Part shown: positions 6,957 to 14,349 of the stretch, piece after piece
Numbering within the stretch: the first letter of the stretch is position 1
How the letters are laid out: each line of letters starts with the position of its first letter
Source of the DNA: Cyanobacterium stanieri LEGE 03274
Lineage (GTDB): Bacteria > Cyanobacteriota > Cyanobacteriia > Cyanobacteriales > Cyanobacteriaceae
DNA length: 64,000 bases
Direction of reading: 5' to 3'
Assembly: GCF_015207825.1 (NCBI RefSeq)
Contig: NZ_JADEWC010000002.1
Span: 62,001-126,000, forward strand
The notes under the pieces: model-generated
What the model was told of the DNA's origin: nothing
The model's input: only the letters and a program-made list of their open reading frames with translations
Databases searched by the model: none
Translations under genes and position numbers: made by a program

Positions 6957-9251
6957 ATGTTATTCGATACTCAAGAACAGGCCATCGAAACGTCAATCAG
7001 TGACAGTAGTAAAACCAGTAATCATGTAGAAAACTCATCTAGTAGCATCAAGGTAGTTAAAAGAAGTGGCCGTTTAGCAGATTTAGATATTAGTAAAATC
7101 AGGAATGTAGTTAACTGGGCTTGTACGGATAAGGATGTAAATGCGATCGCCCTTGAAGCAGGATTAAAAACCCGTTTGCGTTATGGAATCAGCACCAGAG
7201 AAATCCAAGATAACTTGGTAAACTGCGCCTTGGAAATGTGTGATATTGATGAACCTGATTGGCGTTACGTTGCGGGACGTTTATCGATGTGGAGTCTATG
7301 GAAAGAGATTCTCGTTAGTCGTGGTTATAACTATGGAGACTATGCCAAAACCGTACAGTCTTTTGTGGAGGCAGGAAAATATGACGATCGCATTTTGGTA
7401 TATTCCCAAGCCGAATTAGAAACCGCCAACGGTTGGATTAACCCTGACTGGGATTTAGACTATGACTATGCAGGGGCAGTGTTACTTACCTCCCGTTATC
7501 TATTACCCAATGAATTACCCCAAGAAGCCTTTTTAACCTGTGCTTTATTACTTGCTAGTGAAGAAGCACCCGAAAACCGTTTACATTATGCTAAAAAGTT
7601 CTATGAGGCGATCGCATCTCGCCGTATTTCCCTTGCTACCCCCATTTTAGCTAACTTGAGAGTGCCTAACGGCTCATTAACTAGCTGTTTTATTATCAGC
7701 ATGGAAGACAACCTCGAAAGCATTTACCGAGAAATTACCAATACCGCCCGTATCTCCAAAAATGGTGGCGGTGTCGGGGTTAATGTATCCCGCATTAGGG
7801 CCACAGGTAGCGCCGTCATGGGCAAAAAAAATGCCTCTGGGGGGGTTATTCCTTGGATTAAACTCTTAAATGATACCGCCATCGCCGTCAACCAAGGAGG
7901 AAGAAGGGCAGGGGCAGTTACCGTTGGTTTGGATATTTGGCATTTGGACGTCCCCGAATTCCTTGAAATGCAGACAGAAAACGGAGATCAACGCCGTAAA
8001 GCCTATGATGTATTTCCCCAACTTGTTATCACCGATGAATTTATGCGTCGGGTAAAAAATAAGCAATCCTGGACATTGGTTGACCCCCTAGAAGTTAGGG
8101 AAAAATTGGGCTATGATTTACCCTTAATGTGGGGCGAGGAGTTTGAGAAAGCCTATCAAGACATTGAAGCTAACCTTGATACGGTGATCAAACTTTATAA
8201 ACAGGTAAATGCTAGGGAATTATTTAAGCATATCATGCGATCGCAGGTAGAAACAGGGATGCCCTACCTCTGGTTTAAAGATACCGTCAACAAAGCCAAC
8301 CCCAACAAACACGATGGCTATATCCCTCAAGGGAATCTGTGTCAAGAATCCTATAGCAATGTAACATCAGGACAATACGCCCACTGTTGTAACCTTGTCT
8401 CCCTCAACCTGGCTAACCTCGAACAAGAGGAGTTAGAGGAAGTTTGCACCCTCGCCGTCAGAATCCTTGATAATACCATTGATATTACTAACCCTCCCTT
8501 TGCCGATGCTAAAAACCATAACAACCGTTATCGCACCATTGGAGTTGGTGCTATGGGGTTAGCGGATTGGTTAGCAAAACGAGAGTTACGTTATAACAAC
8601 CTCCAAGAAATTAGTAATCTTTTTGAGGATATGGGTTTTTATTGCACCCAAGCATCTATGAAACTCGCCCAAGAAAGGGGCGCTTTTGATGCCTATGAAG
8701 GTAGCGATTGGAGCAAGGGTTTGTTGATTGGTTCAAGACCTGTAGAATGGTTTAAGGCTAATGCTTATCGCCCTGAGCGTTGGCAAACTTTAGCCGATGA
8801 TATTCAAAAATATGGCATTCGTAATTCTCACATAACGGCGATCGCCCCTAACACTTCATCAAGTTTAGTCCAAGGCTGTACCGCTAGTATTTTACCTGTT
8901 TATAGCCGTTTCTTTTATGATAAATGGGCAAAAGGTACAGTACCCATCGCCCCTCCTTACATCAGCGATAAAGTATGGTTTTATCAAGAAAATAAAAACC
9001 TAGATCAAACCATGGTGGTTAAAGCCACAGGGGTAATACAACAATGGATCGATACGGGTATTTCCATGGAGTTATTATTTAACCTCAATGAAGGGGTATA
9101 TTATCCCAACGAACCTGAAAGGGCATTAAAAGCCAAAGACATATTTGATACTTTAATTATGGCATGGGAGGAAGGTTGTAAAGCCGTCTATTATGTGCGT
9201 ATCGTCCAGAAAGACAATTTTAAGGATGAATGCACCGCCTGTGCCAACTAA
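6957..9251 (+). CDS. nrdA: Class I ribonucleoside-diphosphate reductase, large subunit
   Basis: It reduces ribonucleotides to deoxyribonucleotides using a radical passed from a small subunit. The 764 residues start with a disordered tail and an ATP-cone (about 31-120, VVKRSGRLADLDISKIR). The barrel has the redox pair Cys244 and Cys478, the thiyl-radical loop Asn460-Leu-Cys462-Gln-Glu464, the radical-transfer tyrosines Tyr745-Tyr746, and a C-terminal C759-x2-C762 thioredoxin-reacting tail. The residue spacing fits class Ia/Ib rather than the B12-dependent class. No nrdB lies nearby, so the small subunit must be elsewhere. An imperfect R1-type hairpin follows the stop codon. Confidence 0.95.
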   Translation: MLFDTQEQAIETSISDSSKTSNHVENSSSSIKVVKRSGRLADLDISKIRNVVNWACTDKDVNAIALEAGLKTRLRYGISTREIQDNLVNCALEMCDIDEPDWRYVAGRLSMWSLWKEILVSRGYNYGDYAKTVQSFVEAGKYDDRILVYSQAELETANGWINPDWDLDYDYAGAVLLTSRYLLPNELPQEAFLTCALLLASEEAPENRLHYAKKFYEAIASRRISLATPILANLRVPNGSLTSCFIISMEDNLESIYREITNTARISKNGGGVGVNVSRIRATGSAVMGKKNASGGVIPWIKLLNDTAIAVNQGGRRAGAVTVGLDIWHLDVPEFLEMQTENGDQRRKAYDVFPQLVITDEFMRRVKNKQSWTLVDPLEVREKLGYDLPLMWGEEFEKAYQDIEANLDTVIKLYKQVNARELFKHIMRSQVETGMPYLWFKDTVNKANPNKHDGYIPQGNLCQESYSNVTSGQYAHCCNLVSLNLANLEQEELEEVCTLAVRILDNTIDITNPPFADAKNHNNRYRTIGVGAMGLADWLAKRELRYNNLQEISNLFEDMGFYCTQASMKLAQERGAFDAYEGSDWSKGLLIGSRPVEWFKANAYRPERWQTLADDIQKYGIRNSHITAIAPNTSSSLVQGCTASILPVYSRFFYDKWAKGTVPIAPPYISDKVWFYQENKNLDQTMVVKATGVIQQWIDTGISMELLFNLNEGVYYPNEPERALKAKDIFDTLIMAWEEGCKAVYYVRIVQKDNFKDECTACAN

Positions 9252-9265
9252 ATAACCTCTGTTAG

Positions 9266-9285
9266 CCTTGTAATTTATTGCAAGG
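9266..9285 (+). terminator. R1-type hairpin after nrdA
   Basis: CCTTGTAATTTATTGCAAGG forms a 9-bp stem with one mismatch, 14 bp after the nrdA stop. It is one isolated half of the R1 repeat and still carries the preceding GTTAG. It probably works as, or has replaced, a transcription end signal; there is no U-run. Confidence 0.5.
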
Positions 9286-9297
9286 CGAGTCATAATT

Positions 9298-9402
9298 AAG
9301 GCATTGCACGGGTTATGGGATGAAATATAGTTAAATTACACTAAAAACCAACACTTCTAAATATTAGAACCGTTCCCTGTTCCCGGTTGCCTTCCTCTCA
9401 GA
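9298..9402 (-). repeat. R2 repeat, reverse copy
   Basis: The reverse complement of the R2 repeat at 11630-11766 aligns here: GGCATTGC, TTAAATTACACTAAAAACCA, ACTTCTAAATATTA and then a GTTCCCTGTTCCC string. It fills most of the gap between nrdA and the next gene. Confidence 0.55.
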
Positions 9403-9448
9403 TAGTGGTATAGTTTATGGGGTTTGTAATTTAGAAAAACATTAAATA

Positions 9449-9895
9449 ATGGAAGTATTGTTTAGGGAAGTAAATCCTTTTGATTTATGGATTTGGGTGG
9501 AATTTGAAACCGTGCCGAAGGAAATGGAAAAACAATATGTTGAGGAGTTGTTTAATTCTTGGTTTTTCCTTGGTAAGTTAGGGGGTTATAATGCCGAAAA
9601 TTTTCAGGTGCAGGAAGTGGGGGTTGATATTAGTTATATGAATTATGACCCCGATTATGCTGAAAATTCCATGATGTCTTTGATGCACAATATGGGGGAA
9701 TTTGAGTTTTTGGGTAGTTGGGGGAGATGTTGGTTAGATTTAGGGACTACGGATTTGGTAGCCCTTGATATTTTAATTAATTCTTTGGGGGAACTTTCTA
9801 AAGATTACGTTACCATTAACCAATTAATTATTGGGGGTGAAAATTCTGATTGGCCTGTGGAAACTAACCCCGATGATAAATTTATGGAAGAATAA
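9449..9895 (+). CDS. DUF3531 family protein
   Basis: The 148-residue soluble protein starts MEVLFREVNPFDLWIWVEFE and carries the blocks YVEELFNSWFFLGKLGGYNAEN, MHNMGEFEFLGSW and LIIGGENSDWPVE. I recognise these as DUF3531, a family conserved in cyanobacteria and plant plastids whose function I do not know. The length is normal. The next gene on the opposite strand ends 4 bp beyond its stop. Confidence 0.8.
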   Translation: MEVLFREVNPFDLWIWVEFETVPKEMEKQYVEELFNSWFFLGKLGGYNAENFQVQEVGVDISYMNYDPDYAENSMMSLMHNMGEFEFLGSWGRCWLDLGTTDLVALDILINSLGELSKDYVTINQLIIGGENSDWPVETNPDDKFMEE

Positions 9896-9898
9896 CTA

Positions 9899-10138
9899 TT
9901 AGGTATTAAACTTTTCTTTCCATTTTTTGATTAACCAACTCGAAAAAGCTCCTAAAAATAAAATGCCGATGGCTGGGTTAAAGAGCGGTTGCCATAATTT
10001 GTACCAGATTTCCCATCCTAGGGCTATACCCATGGATTTACCGATAAGGGCGATCGCAAACCAGCCAAAACCAATGATGACTAAGAAAACATCAGCAATT
10101 AAAAAACGGTCTAACCAAAGTAAAAACTTCTCTCGCAT
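9899..10138 (-). CDS. Small membrane protein of unknown function
   Basis: The product has 79 residues from the ATG at 10138; a TTG at 10153 would add five. Two hydrophobic segments (about residues 13-33 and 50-66) are joined by a short loop, with a basic C-terminus (KKWKEKF). The N-terminal MREKFLLWLDRFLIADVFLVI pattern looks like a small cyanobacterial inner-membrane protein, but I cannot name a family. It ends tail-to-tail with the DUF3531 gene. Confidence 0.6.
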   Translation of the reverse strand: MREKFLLWLDRFLIADVFLVIIGFGWFAIALIGKSMGIALGWEIWYKLWQPLFNPAIGILFLGAFSSWLIKKWKEKFNT

Positions 10139-10285
10139 TAATGCACAAACCAATAACTAAAGTTAACAAAAATCAATAGTATAGTTTTAAAAAACTTAAA
10201 TATTTAATCTTAAAAATAGAACTAAGTATAGGTCAAATTCAGTTATAATTAACCTGAGTCCATCATAAACGCAAAAGGGACACAA

Positions 10286-10323
10286 AGTATAGCAAAAAAT
10301 TTACTATACTCAGGTTTTTTGCT
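10286..10323. promoter_or_regulatory. Two mutually exclusive hairpins upstream of a conserved gene
   Basis: AGTATAG (10286-10292) can pair with CTATACT (10304-10310). Alternatively AGCAAAAAA (10291-10299) can pair with TTTTTTGCT (10315-10323). The two stems share bases 10291-10292, so both cannot form fully. They lie about 65-100 bp before the start at 10389. A leader switch or two chance AT-rich stems are both possible. Confidence 0.3.
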
Positions 10324-10388
10324 GTTTTCAAGAGTAAAAAAATTCGGATTATCGCAATAAAACTAAAAACCACCATATTGATGAAAGA

Positions 10389-11105
10389 ATGTCTAAAGTT
10401 ATTATAATAGTCAATGCCCAAGTAGAGCAGGGGAAAATAGTTCCTTCCGCGCCTATTGCCCAAAAAATGGCAACGGCATTGACCAAAGGAATAATGACAA
10501 GTTCCCCCAATACTGAAGTAAAAATTATGGGTGCGGCGGATTTGTGGTCGAAATCTGTTACTTTAGCTAATCCGAGTTCAGAATTAATTTACTGCCCCCT
10601 GACCATCAAATTACCAGAATGGTTCAATTTTAAGGCCTACAATGTTTATAAAGCCTGTTACGAAGTGGATAAAAGAAGAAAATGGGTTGAACAACATTTT
10701 AACTATCGTACCAGCACGGATCATCTTTGGTTGGGGGATTTATGGCTACCGATTATCTACACGGCTAAAGGCATCGTTTATGGTGAAGTGATTGGAGAAG
10801 GGGGGATTCCTAACTCCTATGAACAACCTTATGACTTGGGTGACAATTTACGTCAACCTTTATATCGTCTTGCCCATGATTTATTGGAGTCGGTGAAGGC
10901 TACCCCCGCAGTCTATTTAATGCAGTTTAGAATGGTTGATGAAAATATTATTTTCGATCGCCTCTGGCCTTTTCCTGCAACCCCTGCTATCGCATCTATT
11001 AATGTACAAAATCCCGATCTTTACACTTGCCATTGGCATTGTTTGAGAAATTATCCTTTTACTGATATAAGAATTCCTCCCTCGTCACAACTTATCCTTA
11101 ATTAA
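10389..11105 (+). CDS. Conserved-looking hypothetical protein
   Basis: I do not recognise the family. The 238-residue protein looks soluble, with a hydrophobic first strand (MSKVIIIVNAQVEQGK) and a central aromatic-rich region (KWVEQHFNYRTSTDHLWLGDLWLPIIYTAKGIVYGEVIGEGG). Its end (VYLMQFRMVDENIIFDRLWPFPATPAI) is typical of a folded alpha/beta protein. There is no signal peptide and no membrane segment. Codon use resembles its neighbours, which argues for a real gene. It stands alone between a leader with possible hairpins and the convergent DUF1823 gene. Confidence 0.7.
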   Translation: MSKVIIIVNAQVEQGKIVPSAPIAQKMATALTKGIMTSSPNTEVKIMGAADLWSKSVTLANPSSELIYCPLTIKLPEWFNFKAYNVYKACYEVDKRRKWVEQHFNYRTSTDHLWLGDLWLPIIYTAKGIVYGEVIGEGGIPNSYEQPYDLGDNLRQPLYRLAHDLLESVKATPAVYLMQFRMVDENIIFDRLWPFPATPAIASINVQNPDLYTCHWHCLRNYPFTDIRIPPSSQLILN

Positions 11106-11150
11106 CTTGGTGTGGCTCATTATATATATAATTTCTCATCAAAATAATAC

Positions 11151-11522
11151 TTATTGATTGTTGACATGGTGGGTTTTCATGTAACTTAATAACCAATTTG
11201 CCATGGTGGCGCGACGGGTTTCGAGGGGGCTAAATTCGCCAATTTTATAGCCTTTAAATCCTAAGTCTTCTTTGAGAAGTTGTTTATTGTCCTTTGGAAT
11301 GGAGCGAGTTAGTTTGACATTGGGGGGACGATGGGCGATAAAATCAGGGGGTTGGGGATATTCTGTGCGCCACGATTCTTCTACTTCTGAGTTATCCCAT
11401 GTGTGGATTTCTTGATTATATTTGTAGCCTAAGTAATGCCATATTAATTCGTTGCAGGTGCGATCGTCGATTTTTTTGTTTAAAATATCCCAGATGGTTT
11501 CTTTTGTTAATGGTGGTAGCAT
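11151..11522 (-). CDS. DUF1823 family protein
   Basis: The 123-residue protein carries the family blocks LIWHYLGYKYNQEIHTWDNS, WRTEYPQPPDFI, RPPNVKLTRSIPKDNKQLLKE and LGFKGYKIGEFSPLETRRATMANWLL. I recognise these as DUF1823, shared by cyanobacteria and plants with no assigned function. The protein looks soluble and full length. It converges with the unknown gene at 10389 across a 45-bp AT-rich gap. Confidence 0.82.
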   Translation of the reverse strand: MLPPLTKETIWDILNKKIDDRTCNELIWHYLGYKYNQEIHTWDNSEVEESWRTEYPQPPDFIAHRPPNVKLTRSIPKDNKQLLKEDLGFKGYKIGEFSPLETRRATMANWLLSYMKTHHVNNQ

Positions 11523-11580
11523 GTATAATTACTTTTTTCCCAAAAAAGTGGCGTTCTATAACTTAATTATCTCATTAATT

Positions 11581-11766
11581 AGGGAATAGGGAACCGGGAA
11601 CAATAATAATATTTTAATATCTAAATTTCGGCGTTGGTGAATTAAGGTATGATTTCTTGTTGAGGAAGGGAACAGGGAACGGGGAATAGGGAACAGTTAT
11701 AATATTTAGAAGTCTTAGTTTTTTGTGTAATTCAATAATGTTTCATGCTCAAAATCAGCAATGCCT
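11581..11766 (+). repeat. R2 repeat with GGGAAC-type strings
   Basis: This takes up most of the 426-bp gap before the methionine aminopeptidase gene. It contains GGCGTTGGTGAATTAAGGTA at 11630-11649, strings such as GGGAACAGGGAACGGGGAAT, and a right end CATGCTCAAAATCAGCAATG. The same left and right ends bound a second copy at 31265-31394, and a reverse copy lies at 9298-9402. The remaining gap (11767-11948) is AT-rich with no gene seen. Confidence 0.6.
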
Positions 11767-11948
11767 AAATTTATAGTGTCGTTCAATTATATTTCATACC
11801 GTGATTAAGCAACATCCATAGGAATAATTAAATACTAGCAAAACCATGGAAAAATAGAAAAAAATTGATAGCACCTTTAAAGATCAAATGTTTTGTAAAA
11901 TAGAAAGATAGTTAATTTTTATTTACAAAGTAGAAAGAGATAAAGTAA

Positions 11949-12719
11949 ATGGGTAATGAAAATATAGTGCTTTTATCCTCCCGAGAAATTGATAAAATGC
12001 GTCAGGCGGGAAAACTAGCGGCACAATTATTAGAACATTTAGGGAAAATGGTGAAACCGGGGGTTAGTACCCACGAAATTAACCAAGAAGCCGAAAAATG
12101 GACAAAAGCTAAGGGCGCTGTCAGCGCCCCTTTAGGCTACGGAAACCCCCCTTTTCCTGCGTCAATCTGTACCAGTGTTAATGAAGTAATTTGCCATGGT
12201 ATTCCTAGTAAAAATCAAATTCTTAAGGATGGGGATATTATCAATATAGATGTAACTCCAAAATTAGATGGCTACCATGGGGATACATCAAAAACATTTT
12301 TTGTGGGTAATCCTTCCCCCCGCACTAAAAAATTAGTAGAAGTTACTGAAGAATGTTTATATCGTGGTATCAATGCCGTCAAACCCAATGGGCGAATTGG
12401 TGACATTGGGGCGGCTATCCAAGAATATGCGGAAAGTTGTGGTTTCTCTGTGGTGCGTAATTTTGTGGGCCATGGTATCGGTAGGGTGTTTCATACTGCC
12501 CCCCAAGTGCCTCATTATGGCAAAAAAGGTACGGGGAAAAAGATTCGCCCTGGGATGGTATTCACCATCGAGCCGATGATTAATGAGGGTACATGGGAAT
12601 CAGATATATTAGATGATAATTGGACAGCGGTAACAAAGGATCGTAAGTTATCGGCACAGTTTGAACATACCATTGCGGTAACTAAAGAGGGGGTAGAAAT
12701 TTTAACGGTGGATAAATAA
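11949..12719 (+). CDS. map: Type I methionine aminopeptidase
   Basis: It removes the initiator methionine from nascent proteins. The 256-residue pita-bread fold has the five metal ligands Asp101, Asp112, His175, Glu208 and Glu239, and the substrate-positioning His83 (EVICHGIP). There is no zinc-finger N-terminal extension and no C-terminal fusion, so it is the plain bacterial form. It is monocistronic as far as the sequence shows. Cyanobacteria often carry several map paralogues, so this need not be the only copy. Confidence 0.96.
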   Translation: MGNENIVLLSSREIDKMRQAGKLAAQLLEHLGKMVKPGVSTHEINQEAEKWTKAKGAVSAPLGYGNPPFPASICTSVNEVICHGIPSKNQILKDGDIINIDVTPKLDGYHGDTSKTFFVGNPSPRTKKLVEVTEECLYRGINAVKPNGRIGDIGAAIQEYAESCGFSVVRNFVGHGIGRVFHTAPQVPHYGKKGTGKKIRPGMVFTIEPMINEGTWESDILDDNWTAVTKDRKLSAQFEHTIAVTKEGVEILTVDK

Positions 12720-12904
12720 AGGTGTTTTGTATAAAGTCTTTGGGTTTAAATTAGCTAAATCCCATTGACGAGCGCACCTTACACCCAATTATATGAACTG
12801 ATGTTACGCAAAAAAGATAATTAGTTCTTGGTTTGAGGTGTTAGGTATCGGGTATCAGGTTCAAAAATTTAGAATGACTCTACATTAATTAGGGGGCATT
12901 AACA

Positions 12905-14320
12905 TTAGAAGGGGTTTAAGATGTTTGCCACAACCCTATTACGTCCATTTTGTTTAGCGGTGTATAAGGCTTTATCGGCGTTTTTAACTAAGTCTTCGGG
13001 GGAATAGTGGGATGAGGGAATTACTGTGGAAATTCCAAGGCTAAGGGTAATAGATTGACTAATTTCGGATTTTTGGTGAAGGAGATTAGCTAATTCTACT
13101 TCTTTTTTGATGGTGTTAGCGACGACTAATGCTCCTTGGGAGGGGGTATTGGGTAAGATGATGGCAAATTCTTCTCCTCCGTATCGGGCTAAAAAATCCG
13201 ATGACCTTTTGACAATAGTATCCATAATACTAGCTACTTTTTTCAGGCATTTATCTCCTTCCTGATGACCGTAATAATCGTTGTAGGGTTTAAAGTAGTC
13301 TATGTCACACAGTATTAATGATAATGGTTTTTGGGTGCGATCGCACCGATGCCACTCATTTTTGAGCCGAAAATCAAAACTTTGTCGATTATAAACTTGA
13401 GTTAAACTATCAATGGTGGCTAGTCTATTTAATTTTAATTCAAGGTTTTTTCGCTCGGTAATATCTCGAATGGTAATGGAAAAACCATCCCCTAATTTAA
13501 CGGCAGTAATATGAAACCAACTTTTTTTCCTATTATGAACTAATCGAATATCTTTTTTAAGAATAATATTTTTCTCTACCACATCAATAAAATATTTTAA
13601 AATACCAATTTTTTTATCATCAATAAAATCCTTAAAAACTAACTTATCAATTAATTGATCAACTTTTAGATTAAATAAATTAGCCGTAATCTGATTAACT
13701 AAAACACACCGAAAATCTTTTATTTCCCCTGTTTTATCATTTCTGACCGCCTCAAGAGCCGCAATACCATCAAGGGAAGAATTAAGGATACTAAAAATAA
13801 ATGCCCTTGATTGAGATAGAATAAGTTCAGTTTCTTTTCTTTGTTTAATTTCGTCCTCTAATTTTTTTTGTTTAATTTCTAATAATCTTTTATCTTTTTC
13901 TAGTAATCTTTTTTGAGTCTGAATCGTTAATTGACTACTAATTCTGGCTAAAACTTCTTCTTCCTGAAAAGGTTTAGTAATGTAATCTACAGCCCCTATT
14001 TCAAAAGCCTTTATTTTATCAAAAACATCATTTAAAGCACTGATAAAAATAATCGGAATATTTTTGGTAAGCGGATTAGATTTCAACTTTTGACATACTT
14101 CGTAACCGTGCATAGTCGGCATTAAAATATCAAGTAAAATTAAATCAGGCGGATTTGAAATAGCCGCCATTATGGCAGTTTCTCCGTCTTGAGCTTTTTT
14201 TACCTTGTATTTTTTGCCCTTTAACATACTAGCTAATACCCTTAGATTAGCAGGTTGATCATCGACAATCAATATACTTCCAATTAAATCATTTTCCGTT
14301 GATAGTTCATCGAAAGTCAT
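12905..14320 (-). CDS. Response regulator with PAS-like and GGDEF (diguanylate cyclase) domains
   Basis: The 471-residue protein begins with a receiver domain (about 14-130): acidic pair Asp20-Asp21, phosphoacceptor Asp64 (LILLDILMP) and Lys116. A charged coiled coil (135-170) and a PAS-like sensor (about 172-292, ending ITIRDITERK) follow. The output domain is GGDEF (about 300-465) with the active motif GGEEF at 381-385 and an intact inhibitory site R372-x-x-D375, five residues before it. It should make cyclic di-GMP under control of receiver phosphorylation. It lies 29 bp downstream of the Amt-kinase fusion on the same strand, so it is the obvious partner. Confidence 0.93.
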   Translation of the reverse strand: MTFDELSTENDLIGSILIVDDQPANLRVLASMLKGKKYKVKKAQDGETAIMAAISNPPDLILLDILMPTMHGYEVCQKLKSNPLTKNIPIIFISALNDVFDKIKAFEIGAVDYITKPFQEEEVLARISSQLTIQTQKRLLEKDKRLLEIKQKKLEDEIKQRKETELILSQSRAFIFSILNSSLDGIAALEAVRNDKTGEIKDFRCVLVNQITANLFNLKVDQLIDKLVFKDFIDDKKIGILKYFIDVVEKNIILKKDIRLVHNRKKSWFHITAVKLGDGFSITIRDITERKNLELKLNRLATIDSLTQVYNRQSFDFRLKNEWHRCDRTQKPLSLILCDIDYFKPYNDYYGHQEGDKCLKKVASIMDTIVKRSSDFLARYGGEEFAIILPNTPSQGALVVANTIKKEVELANLLHQKSEISQSITLSLGISTVIPSSHYSPEDLVKNADKALYTAKQNGRNRVVANILNPF

Positions 14321-14349
14321 TTTTTTAAGGGTATCAATAGTAATTTATT

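Noticed and set aside
7866-8066. Frames on both strands inside nrdA
   Set aside because: Shadows of the nrdA coding sequence, with low-complexity translations.
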